The notes under the pieces were generated by a model. It ran no database searches. It was given only the letters and a program-made list of their open reading frames with translations, and was not told where the DNA came from. DNA of 7,399 nt from a bacterium (lineage in GTDB: Bacteria; Auribacterota; UBA3054). The DNA lies in assembly GCA_017444325.1 (NCBI GenBank), contig JAFSWV010000176.1:1-7399 (forward strand). The letters are read 5' to 3'. The position numbers were made by a program, and so were the translations under genes. This document shows, in pieces, positions 1 through 6,390 of the stretch. The first letter of the stretch is position 1. The number at the start of each line of letters is the position of its first letter.

Positions 1-170
1 CCTTTCACGGAATGGAACCAGGGAAAGTCAACGCCCTCGCAGACCCACTCTTTTTCTTTACGCAAGGGGACCTTGGCAATGATCTGCTCCACTTCCTCGG
101 GGGCAGTGAAGTAAAAATAAGCGCCGGCGCCCAAAAGCAACAAAACCAGAATGAACAAAAATTTCTTCAT
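1..170 (-). CDS. N-terminal part of a membrane-anchored hypothetical protein (3' end outside window)
   Basis: I do not recognise this gene. Reading from the ATG at 170 down to base 1 gives 56 codons with no stop, so the C-terminus is beyond the window. The protein opens with two lysines and then a strongly hydrophobic stretch (about residues 4-21, FLFILVLLLLGAGAYFYF), followed by a charged region rich in Glu and Lys and a single Cys near residue 44. This is a signal anchor or an uncleaved signal peptide. There is no lipobox cysteine close behind the hydrophobic stretch, so it is not an obvious lipoprotein. The rest probably lies in the periplasm. It starts 27 bp after the GH84 stop on the same strand and could be the last gene of that operon, although a good extended -10 sequence lies directly upstream. 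No convincing Shine-Dalgarno is present; AGGG sits only one base before the ATG. Confidence 0.7.
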   Translation of the reverse strand, partial: MKKFLFILVLLLLGAGAYFYFTAPEEVEQIIAKVPLRKEKEWVCEGVDFPWFHSVK

Positions 171-176
171 GCCCTA

Positions 177-185
177 ATTATATCA
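177..185 (-). promoter_or_regulatory. Extended -10 promoter element (TGATATAAT) before the partial gene
   Basis: Read on the minus strand this is TGA followed by a perfect TATAAT, matching the extended -10 consensus TGnTATAAT. No good -35 hexamer is found 16-18 bp upstream, which is tolerated by extended -10 promoters. Counting seven bases downstream of the box puts the expected transcription start at position 170, the A of the ATG, so a transcript from here would be leaderless. That fits the lack of a properly spaced Shine-Dalgarno. AT-rich intergenic DNA can produce such a match by chance, so this is a candidate only. Confidence 0.35.
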
Positions 186-197
186 AATCGGAATACC

Positions 198-1565
198 CTA
201 CTTTGCTTGGGCGTCTTCGATGAGGTTGTTGATGCGGGGGCGCAAAACTTCCGTGCCGGAGAGAGGAATGACGCAGCGATCTTTGTCGGAGGCGAAGGTG
301 GCGTTTGTGAAACGCTGTCTGGCTTCTTCGCCTTTGGCTTTCTTCTCTTTTTCCTGCTCGGCTATTTTTTGGAGAATGGTTTGCTTTTCTTCAGGTGTGG
401 CTGTGGGGAGCTGCTCGGCGAGAAGGCCTATTTTGGCAAGGTAATATGAGGCGTCGATCCAGCCCTCCAGTTCCCAGAAAAGTTTCGCGTCGGTTTTTGG
501 CAGTTCTTTTTTCAGGATCTCGGACGCCTGGAGAAGATCAGCGAAAGCTTTTGGAAAATCCGTCACGCCTTCCGATTCCGCTTTCTGATACCAGGACCTT
601 TTGGGACCGGTGCCGGAGTTGTGGCGGGCAAATGTTAGCATAGCGGAAGCGATAGGCTCGGGATAGAGCGCCTTGAAAGAATCTTCCCAGACTTTTTGGG
701 AATCGAAGTTCTTAGGATCTTTCGCCCACTGTGCAAAGGAATATATGCCTATCTTGCTGGCCTCGCAGTTCTCCATAAGATTCAGCATAATACCGCTGAA
801 GGGAAAATCAATTAGCCCGTAGAGGCGGCCTATGATAAGGTTGGGACGGGAGTAGTCGTTGACAGGCCAGTTCCACCAAACCAGAGGCGGCCTTTTGTAA
901 TTATCCGTTGCTTTTTGGGCATATTCGGGATCCAAGTCGCAGCAGACTTTCTGGCCGGTCCAGATGAGTTTGATGGAGGGATCCATGTGTTCGCCCAAAT
1001 AGCGGTCGTAATCGTTGGCGCCGTCGCCGTGATAGATATTGGGGCAGACGATAAGAGGGCCGCAGCCGCCTTTCTTTTTAAGGAAATCATTCACAATATC
1101 GTTGCAGATCTTTGTGTGCATTTCGGCGTCGGCCTGGCCGTAGTCGTCGAAGAAGACGCCGAAATACCTGAAGCCCATGGAATACATGTCTTCGAGTTTG
1201 GCGAAGACTTTTTCCTTATTGGCTTCGTATTCTTCTATGTTTTGGAAGGCGGAGCCGAGGTGGATGGCCCAGTAGAATTTTACGTTTGATCTTTTCGCGG
1301 CGGCGAGGAGCGTCTTGAAGTCTTCCCTTTCCTTTTCTGGATAAGGTTCAGCCCATTTCTCGGTGTGATAGGGATCGTCCTTCGGTCCGTAAACGTAAAG
1401 ATCGAGACCGTTCTCGCCGAGGAAGGTTATCATGCCTTTCCTTCCCTCGGTTCCCCAGGGGCGGCCGTAGAAGCCTTCCACTACGCCGTAAAATTTATCG
1501 TTTTGTTTTTCGCAGGCCATAAGTCCCATTAGCGCTATAAGTGTTAAGAAGAGTTTGGCTCTCAT
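198..1565 (-). CDS. GH84 beta-N-acetylglucosaminidase (O-GlcNAcase-like), lipoprotein
   Basis: This 455-residue protein is a family GH84 hexosaminidase that releases terminal beta-linked N-acetylglucosamine by substrate-assisted catalysis. Residues 1-17 form a lipoprotein signal peptide ending in lipobox LMAC, with Cys18 as the lipidation site and no Asp after it, so outer-membrane anchoring is likely. The TIM barrel opens at about residue 26 with GVVEGFYGRPWG, the family hallmark. It continues with YGPKDD (59-64), the catalytic pair Asp140-Asp141 in FFDDYG, WTGQKV (202-207), WWNWPVNDYSR (230-240) and NLMENCEASKIGIYS (262-276). A helical, Lys/Glu-rich tail follows from about 350. There is no N-terminal domain before the barrel, unlike the larger Bacteroides enzymes. 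I chose the ATG at 1565 because it places the lipobox correctly and overlaps the mutM stop as ATGA. An ATG at 1577 would add only four residues; a start at 1637 would bury the signal peptide. The substrate is probably a host-type or bacterial glycan outside the cytoplasm (inference). Confidence 0.93.
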   Translation of the reverse strand: MRAKLFLTLIALMGLMACEKQNDKFYGVVEGFYGRPWGTEGRKGMITFLGENGLDLYVYGPKDDPYHTEKWAEPYPEKEREDFKTLLAAAKRSNVKFYWAIHLGSAFQNIEEYEANKEKVFAKLEDMYSMGFRYFGVFFDDYGQADAEMHTKICNDIVNDFLKKKGGCGPLIVCPNIYHGDGANDYDRYLGEHMDPSIKLIWTGQKVCCDLDPEYAQKATDNYKRPPLVWWNWPVNDYSRPNLIIGRLYGLIDFPFSGIMLNLMENCEASKIGIYSFAQWAKDPKNFDSQKVWEDSFKALYPEPIASAMLTFARHNSGTGPKRSWYQKAESEGVTDFPKAFADLLQASEILKKELPKTDAKLFWELEGWIDASYYLAKIGLLAEQLPTATPEEKQTILQKIAEQEKEKKAKGEEARQRFTNATFASDKDRCVIPLSGTEVLRPRINNLIEDAQAK

Positions 1566-2401
1566 TTTTGCTGACATTTGGGGCAGACGTGGGTGCCGCG
1601 CTGGGCCACCACGGTTTTTATTATGATCGTCTTGCATCTCGGGCAGGGCTGGCCCTGGCGGTGAAAAACATTGAGCGTCTCGGCGTTGTTGCCGTGCTTG
1701 CCGTCGGCGCTGATGAAATTCCCCTGCGTGTGTCCGAGGGAGGTTCCGGAATTGGCGATGCCTTTCTTGAGGACGCTTTGTATGGCGTCCCTCAGGGCTT
1801 TCGCTTCCTCAAGGGTAAGGCTGGCGGCCGGGCGTTCCGGATGGATCTTGGCGAGCCAGAGCGCTTCGTCAACGTAGATGTTGCCGAGACCAGCGACGTG
1901 CGACTGATCCAGGAGCCAGGCCTTGATGCAGAGCTTGATCTTTTTGTCTTTGGGCAAAAGATCGAATAGCAGCTTCGGTGTGAAGCTTTTTTCCAAGGGT
2001 TCGGCGCCGAGCTTGCCGAGGATCTCTTCCTTGTCACGGGTTAGATTGAAGCGGCCGAATTTCCTGATGTCGTCGTAGCGGAGAGCCTTGCCGTTGGCGA
2101 AGGTTATCCTGGCGCGCTCGAAGCGGCCTCTTTCCTCCTTCGCGTCGATGGTCACGAAATGCCCGGACATCCTTAAGTGCGAGATGAAATAATTTCCGTT
2201 ATCCAGCGTCGCCACGATGTATTTGGCGCGGCGGGAGAGTGCGGCAATTGTTCTTCCTTTGAGGGTTTTTGAGAAATCCTCCGCTGTCATGGGCGCGACC
2301 AGAGCCGGGACGAGGATCTCGACGTCTTTTATTTTTACTCCCAGGAGCTGTTGCTTGATTATTTCGTTGACGACGGTCTGTACTTCAGGAAGTTCCGGCA
2401 T
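1562..2401 (-). CDS. mutM: Formamidopyrimidine-DNA glycosylase (Fpg/MutM)
   Basis: A complete 279-residue Fpg, close to the usual 270-280. It removes oxidised purines such as 8-oxoguanine from DNA and cuts the abasic site by beta,delta-elimination, in the cytoplasm. Visible features in order: MPELPEV at the N-terminus, supplying catalytic Pro2 and Glu3 once Met is removed; Lys60 in RRAKY; Met78 in LRMSGH and Arg113/Phe115 in DIRKFGRF, the residues that fill the gap left by the flipped base; the helix-two-turn-helix with Asn174 in GLGNIYVDEALW; and a C-terminal zinc finger with Cys253, Cys256, Cys273 and Cys276 (CPRC, 16 residues, CPKC) carrying QRGTH. All key residues are intact. It starts 4 bp after the MFS stop, and its TGA overlaps the GH84 ATG, so it is embedded in the operon and probably translationally coupled downstream. 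The Shine-Dalgarno is weak (GGA about 9 bases before ATG). Confidence 0.97.
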   Translation of the reverse strand: MPELPEVQTVVNEIIKQQLLGVKIKDVEILVPALVAPMTAEDFSKTLKGRTIAALSRRAKYIVATLDNGNYFISHLRMSGHFVTIDAKEERGRFERARITFANGKALRYDDIRKFGRFNLTRDKEEILGKLGAEPLEKSFTPKLLFDLLPKDKKIKLCIKAWLLDQSHVAGLGNIYVDEALWLAKIHPERPAASLTLEEAKALRDAIQSVLKKGIANSGTSLGHTQGNFISADGKHGNNAETLNVFHRQGQPCPRCKTIIIKTVVAQRGTHVCPKCQQK

Positions 2402-2405
2402 AGTT

Positions 2406-3719
2406 TTATTCCGTGGCGGGATACTCGTGATCCCTTATGTGGTGACGGTTGAAAAGATACCAAATCATGACTAAAAAGGAACAAATAGCGCAGATCCTGA
2501 CCGCCTCCCTGAGCCCGATATGGTCGGCTAAGAAACCCGTGAACTGGCAGCCAAGAGGGACAACGCCCAAAAGAATGGCGGCGTAGAAGCTGATGAAGCG
2601 GTCACGGTACTTGTGCGGAGCGATAAGCTGAATGAGCGTGTTGGTGGAGGAAAACAAAAGTATCTGACCGAGCCCCATAAGAAACATGGCGAAGCAGGAA
2701 AGTTTCAGGCTGGAGGAATACGAGTAGATCATTAAGCCCGTTCCGGAGGAGAGCGTCGCCACGATGAAATGATAGTTGAAATATTTCAGCGTGGAGCGGC
2801 TGGCCATATACCCTGCGGAGATAATGGCGCCAAGCGCCAGGGAGCTCTGGAGCATGCCCAGAAAACGCGAATCGCCGTGCAGAATGTCCCTGGCGATGGC
2901 GGGCGTCAGAGTGTTGGCGGTGATGGCCGTGGCGCCTATCATAGAAAGCGTCAGAAGAACGACTCGGACGGGCGGGAAAGTCCAGGCCGTCTTAAGGCCC
3001 TCCCAGAAATCGTGGGCGGCGTTCTTGCCTTTCTCATAGACCGGCAGCACGAAATCCATAAGATGGAGCGCTATGACGGCCGCGAAATAGGAGAGCGAAT
3101 TCAAGAAGAAACAGAAGCTCTCCCCGATGTGGGAGGGAACGTCGCTGGGGAGATTGCCCTGGGAAAGAGCGGTCCCCCAGTTGTCCTTGATTAGGCTTAT
3201 AGCGAAGCCGCCGATGGCGGGGCCCACCAGTCTGCCAAGATTGAAGATCATGGAGTTCAGGGCGATGGCGTTGCCAAGGTGCGAGGGCTCCTTCACCATG
3301 AAATAGATGAGGCTATGGCGGGTGGGCATTTCCAAAGACGTCAGGATGCCCATAAAAGCCGCCATGACTAAAAGCAGAGCGGGCGTTATGACGCCATTTA
3401 GGGTAAGGACGGCGAGAATGACGGCGTGCAGGGAAGACAAAACCAGAACGGTCATTAAAAGGCGGCGCTTGTTGAAGCGGCTCATCAGTATCCCCGCCAC
3501 GGGGCTCAATATGAGCCCTGGCGCCTGGGAAAGCAGCAGGATCGTCCCCAGCATGGTCTTGGAGTTCGTAAGATCGTAAACCAGCCAGCCCATGGCCACC
3601 GCCTGGATCTGGCTTCCGGTGCAGGAGACAAGTTGCCCGATGAAGAACAGGCGGTAGTTGCGGGACTGGAAGGCCCGGCCGAAATTTACGACAAATTCCT
3701 TAATTTTACCCACGAACAT
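2406..3719 (-). CDS. MFS transporter, MFS_3 / EntS-like efflux type
   Basis: A 437-residue polytopic inner-membrane protein of the major facilitator superfamily with about 12 hydrophobic segments. It has the pattern of the MFS_3 group, which includes the enterobactin exporter EntS and many uncharacterised drug or metabolite exporters. Supporting features: the opening SRNYRLFFIGQLVSCTGSQIQ; a motif-A-like cytoplasmic loop GILMSRFNKRR (76-86), echoed in the second half by GFLADHIGLREA (395-406); and MPTRHSLIYFMV followed by NAIALNSMIFNLGRLVGPAIGG (131-171), highly typical of the group. A hydrophilic stretch at about 178-200 between the fifth and sixth helices looks longer than in typical relatives. 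The substrate cannot be read from the sequence; efflux is the family tendency, so sugar uptake should not be assumed despite the glycosidase neighbours. It is the first gene of the minus-strand operon. ATG at 3719 is the only sensible start; the leader has no good Shine-Dalgarno. Confidence 0.9.
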   Translation of the reverse strand: MFVGKIKEFVVNFGRAFQSRNYRLFFIGQLVSCTGSQIQAVAMGWLVYDLTNSKTMLGTILLLSQAPGLILSPVAGILMSRFNKRRLLMTVLVLSSLHAVILAVLTLNGVITPALLLVMAAFMGILTSLEMPTRHSLIYFMVKEPSHLGNAIALNSMIFNLGRLVGPAIGGFAISLIKDNWGTALSQGNLPSDVPSHIGESFCFFLNSLSYFAAVIALHLMDFVLPVYEKGKNAAHDFWEGLKTAWTFPPVRVVLLTLSMIGATAITANTLTPAIARDILHGDSRFLGMLQSSLALGAIISAGYMASRSTLKYFNYHFIVATLSSGTGLMIYSYSSSLKLSCFAMFLMGLGQILLFSSTNTLIQLIAPHKYRDRFISFYAAILLGVVPLGCQFTGFLADHIGLREAVRICAICSFLVMIWYLFNRHHIRDHEYPATE

Positions 3720-3729
3720 ACACCGGAAT

Positions 3730-3738
3730 ATTTTACCA
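3730..3738 (-). promoter_or_regulatory. Extended -10 promoter element (TGGTAAAAT) for the MFS-mutM-GH84 operon
   Basis: On the minus strand TGG precedes TAAAAT, a five-of-six match to the -10 hexamer with the extended TGn motif. The expected transcription start, seven bases on, is near 3723, giving a leader of only about four bases before the ATG at 3719. No respectable -35 is present at 16-18 bp, and the start has no correctly spaced Shine-Dalgarno. The arrangement is like the one in front of the gene at 170, which raises the weight of both, but neither has been tested. Confidence 0.35.
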
Positions 3739-3767
3739 CAAAAACCGTTGGCCTTGGGAGGGGAAGC

Positions 3768-3782
3768 GTTTGATTTTCAAAC
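3768..3782. repeat. Perfect 6-bp inverted repeat, possible operator
   Basis: GTTTGA and TCAAAC are separated by TTT. The arms extend outward by three more pairs (AAG with CTT) if one base is bulged at 3767. It lies in the divergent control region, about 30-40 bp upstream of the candidate MFS promoter and just ahead of the candidate GH31 -35. The size suits a dimeric repressor or activator, but no regulator gene is in the window. It has no T-run long enough to be a terminator. Confidence 0.3.
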
Positions 3783-3793
3783 CTTTTATCAAC

Positions 3794-3822
3794 TTGCGTT
3801 TTTACCAATAAATCAATATCAT
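3794..3822 (+). promoter_or_regulatory. Candidate promoter for the GH31 gene
   Basis: TTGCGT (3794-3799) and TATCAT (3817-3822) are spaced by 17 bp. The -10 matches five of six consensus bases; the -35 keeps only the TTG core. The predicted start would be near 3829, leaving a leader of about 50 bases before the ATG at 3882, which carries AGGG seven bases ahead of the start. The region is AT-rich, so chance matches are possible. Confidence 0.3.
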
Positions 3823-3825
3823 TGA
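3813..3825. repeat. Inverted repeat TCAAT-ATC-ATTGA overlapping the GH31 -10
   Basis: A perfect 5-bp inverted repeat with a 3-bp centre. It covers the candidate -10 hexamer at 3817-3822, a position where a bound repressor would block transcription of the GH31 gene. It is short and AT-rich, so it may be a chance palindrome. Confidence 0.25.
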
Positions 3826-3881
3826 ATAACTGTAAAGTTTATCTTAAACGCCCCTTTTTAACTCTTCACCAGGGATAAATA

Positions 3882-6347
3882 ATGAAGCGCAAACTTCTGA
3901 ATTATCTTATTCCAATTCTTATGACACCTTGTCTTATGAACGCCAGCGAAAATCTTGAAGAACAAAGCGGAAGCGTTCGCTGCGGCAACGCCCGTTTCTC
4001 CCGTCTTTCGGACGCCATGGTAAGAATAGAGTTCGATCCCTCCGGCAAGTTCGACGACCGCCCGACTCTTAGAACGCTTTCCATGCCGGAAACCAAAAAA
4101 TTCGACGAAGTCAAATTCATAAGGGGCGGCGTGGCCATGAGGACGCCCTACGTCAAGATCTACTACAAGGACGGCCCGGAACTGACGAAAGACAGCCTCA
4201 AGATCGAATGGGAAAAAGGCGGCATGAAAGGCGAATGGCGCTACGGCGACCTCGACCCGGAAAACCTGGGCGCCGTCGTGGGCATGGACCACGTTTACGA
4301 CGCCATGGTCGGGAACGGCAAAGTCTTCCCGGGCGGCGACTGGAAATACGAGCGCTACGGCGAACTGCCCTTATTGTACATCTCCAGCACGCTGCACGAC
4401 TGGCGCAACGCCAACAAAGCTGAATATAAGCCTGTCGGAAACGACCTCTGGTGCATGTTCAGGGATTACGATGAACTGCCCAAGGAAATGCAGGAGATCT
4501 GCGACGTCGCCAAGACCGCCCCTCCGGGACCCGTCTCCAAGGCCGGCTACTTCATGCTGGACGAGAGCTGGATGTACATGTACGACCGCGAGAAGGAATG
4601 GCTCGACACCGACATTAGGGAAAACTACAAGAACCTTTTCTTCTTCTGCTACGGCAAGAATTACGGCGACGCGCTGAAAGAATTTACCGCGCTCTGCGGA
4701 AAGGTCCCCATGCTCCCCCGCTGGGCCTACGGCTCCTGGTACTCCCGCTTCCATCCCTACGCCGCCGACGAGATCAAGGAAGTCGTCAAGAAACACAGGG
4801 AGTGCAAAATGCCCCTGGACGTCCTCATCGTGGACATGGACTGGCACATCAACGGCTGGTCCGGCTGGGAATGGAACAAGGAGAAGTTCCCGGATCCCGA
4901 AGGCTTCTTCAAATGGGCCCATGAGAACGGCCTGAAAGTTGGCCTGAACGTCCACTCCGAAGGCATACCGAAAAACGACGAAGCCTTCAAAGCGATGGCG
5001 CAAAGCTTAGGCATCGATCCCCAGAATCCTCCCCCGCTGGCCCAGAAAGACTGGAAGGAATTCCGGGAAAAGATGGGCATTTCCATCTGGAACCGCGGAC
5101 ACGGCGGCGATTCCTTCGCCATGGATTACCTTGACAAGGACATCTGGGAAGCCTTCGAAAAATACACCTACGATCCCAACGACGCAATAGGCGTGGACCT
5201 CTGGTGGGAAGACAACTGGCAGGGCATCATGCCGCACTTCAACTTCAATCTCTGGATGGATGAGCTGATGTTCCGCCATCACCTGAAGCAGGGCAAGCGC
5301 CCCATCGCCCTGAACCGCTACGCGGGCCTGGGCTCCCAGCGCTACCCGGCCTATTTCTCCGGCGACACCGCCTCGCACTGGCCTGTTTTGAATTACGAGT
5401 TCGACGTGAACAGAAGGGCCGCCCACGAAGGCATGAGCTACTTCTCCCACGACCTCGGCGGCTTCAAGGGCGAAATAACGGGCTTCCATCCCGGACACAT
5501 CTCCCCCGAGCTTTTCGTCCGCTGGGTGCAGATGGGCGCCCTGTGCCCCATCATGAGAGTGCACAGCGACCACGGCATCAGGGAAGCCTGGAACTACAAC
5601 GAGGAGACCGAAGAGATCATAAGGGAAGCCTACCAGCTCCACCTCAAGCTCGTCCCCTACTTCTATCATTTGGCCAGGGACGCTTATGAAACGGGCATGC
5701 CCATCCACCGCCCCGTCTATTTCCTCTTCCCGGAGGACGAGGAAGCGTACTCCTTCACGCATTCCTACTTCATCGGCGACAAGCTCTTCTTCGCGCCTGC
5801 CGGCACTCCCGGCGGCTTCATGAAATTCAAGCTGCCCAAAGGAATGTATTACCACTATACGACCGGCGAAAAATTCGAAGGCGGAAAGCCCATCAAGAAG
5901 CAGGTGGCGCTCAACGAATTCAACCTCTTCGTGCGCGCGGGCTCCGTCATCCCGAATATGGACTACGTCGAGAGCGTCGGCACGTCTCTCCCCGATCCTC
6001 TGGTCTTAGCGGTCTATCCCGGCGGCAACGATTATATAGAGATCTACGAGGACGACGGCGAATCGCTTGATTACGACAAGAACTACTCCAGGCTGCCGAT
6101 AAGGCTCGAGGACGACGGCAAAGCCATCGTAATTACGCAGGAGCCCGTAAAGGGCGGCTTCGAATCCATGCCGTTAAAGAGAAACATAAGAATAGACCTT
6201 TACTTCGTCGGCGAACCGACGGACGCCGTCTTAGGCTGCCAGAACGCCAAGATAAGCTACGACGAAAACAAAAAGTGCTATTCCGTTCTCATTCCCGACC
6301 TGAACGTGAAGGAAAAACACCAGTGGGTCTTCAATTTTGAAAAATAA
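3882..6347 (+). CDS. Secreted GH31 alpha-glycosidase (possible alpha-N-acetylgalactosaminidase or alpha-glucosidase/xylosidase type)
   Basis: An 821-residue family GH31 retaining alpha-glycosidase. Residues 1-21 (KRK, then a hydrophobic run ending MNA) form a likely cleavable signal peptide, so the enzyme is exported. A beta-sandwich N-terminal domain runs to about 270. The TIM barrel follows, with MLPRWAYGSWYSRF (277-290), PLDVLIVDMDWH (311-322) and GWSGWEWNKEKFPDPEGF (325-342). The likely nucleophile is Asp444 in GVDLWWEDNWQG, and the likely acid/base is Asp495 in YFSGDTASHW. HDLGGF (523-528) and MRVHSDHGIREAWNY (558-572) complete the active site. Beta domains follow, including a DUF5110-like part with YEDDGESLDYDKNYS (722-736). 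The PLDVLxxDMDWH and DxWW signatures put it in a less-studied GH31 branch rather than with classic WxDMNE glucosidases. The exact substrate is unresolved. The stop is doubled (TAATAA), and the ATG follows AGGG by seven bases. Confidence 0.92.
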   Translation: MKRKLLNYLIPILMTPCLMNASENLEEQSGSVRCGNARFSRLSDAMVRIEFDPSGKFDDRPTLRTLSMPETKKFDEVKFIRGGVAMRTPYVKIYYKDGPELTKDSLKIEWEKGGMKGEWRYGDLDPENLGAVVGMDHVYDAMVGNGKVFPGGDWKYERYGELPLLYISSTLHDWRNANKAEYKPVGNDLWCMFRDYDELPKEMQEICDVAKTAPPGPVSKAGYFMLDESWMYMYDREKEWLDTDIRENYKNLFFFCYGKNYGDALKEFTALCGKVPMLPRWAYGSWYSRFHPYAADEIKEVVKKHRECKMPLDVLIVDMDWHINGWSGWEWNKEKFPDPEGFFKWAHENGLKVGLNVHSEGIPKNDEAFKAMAQSLGIDPQNPPPLAQKDWKEFREKMGISIWNRGHGGDSFAMDYLDKDIWEAFEKYTYDPNDAIGVDLWWEDNWQGIMPHFNFNLWMDELMFRHHLKQGKRPIALNRYAGLGSQRYPAYFSGDTASHWPVLNYEFDVNRRAAHEGMSYFSHDLGGFKGEITGFHPGHISPELFVRWVQMGALCPIMRVHSDHGIREAWNYNEETEEIIREAYQLHLKLVPYFYHLARDAYETGMPIHRPVYFLFPEDEEAYSFTHSYFIGDKLFFAPAGTPGGFMKFKLPKGMYYHYTTGEKFEGGKPIKKQVALNEFNLFVRAGSVIPNMDYVESVGTSLPDPLVLAVYPGGNDYIEIYEDDGESLDYDKNYSRLPIRLEDDGKAIVITQEPVKGGFESMPLKRNIRIDLYFVGEPTDAVLGCQNAKISYDENKKCYSVLIPDLNVKEKHQWVFNFEK

Positions 6348-6380
6348 TAAAATATAGAGCAAGTAATTAATCTCTAAATC

Positions 6381-6385
6381 AGGAG
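6381..6385 (+). promoter_or_regulatory. Strong ribosome binding site for the SPFH gene
   Basis: AGGAG lies five bases before the ATG at 6391 and fixes that start; no other in-frame start with a comparable site is nearby. It is the best Shine-Dalgarno in the window and shows that the organism uses this mechanism, in contrast to the weak leaders of the minus-strand operon. Confidence 0.8.
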
Positions 6386-6390
6386 TTCAT

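Noticed and set aside
121..130. Palindrome GCGCCGGCGC
   Set aside because: It is coding sequence for a Gly/Ala stretch in the hydrophobic segment of the partial gene and needs no other explanation.
12..449. Plus-strand open frame across the partial gene and the GH84 C-terminus
   Set aside because: It runs against the lipobox-bearing GH84 and the signal-anchor gene, both of which have supported starts, and has no recognisable features.
1566..1637. 24-residue upstream extension of GH84
   Set aside because: It would put a signal peptide and lipobox in the interior of the protein and overlap mutM deeply. The ATGA start at 1565 is far better.
1541..1969. Plus-strand open frame opposite the mutM/GH84 junction
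   Set aside because: It is complementary to the conserved zinc finger and helix-two-turn-helix of MutM; its composition is that of an antisense shadow.
4371..5003. Open frame of 210 codons on the minus strand opposite the GH31 gene
   Set aside because: Same reasoning: a mirror of GH31 codon bias, with no motif and no ribosome binding site.
5007..5855. Long open frame (282 codons) on the minus strand inside the GH31 gene
   Set aside because: It lies fully opposite a gene with clear family motifs. Its translation has no recognisable domain and is rich in Val, Glu and Gly, as expected for the complement of codons ending in C or G.
6355..6376. TAGAG/CTCTA inverted repeat in the GH31-SPFH gap
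   Set aside because: Only five pairs with a 12-base loop and no T-run; too weak for a terminator or switch.
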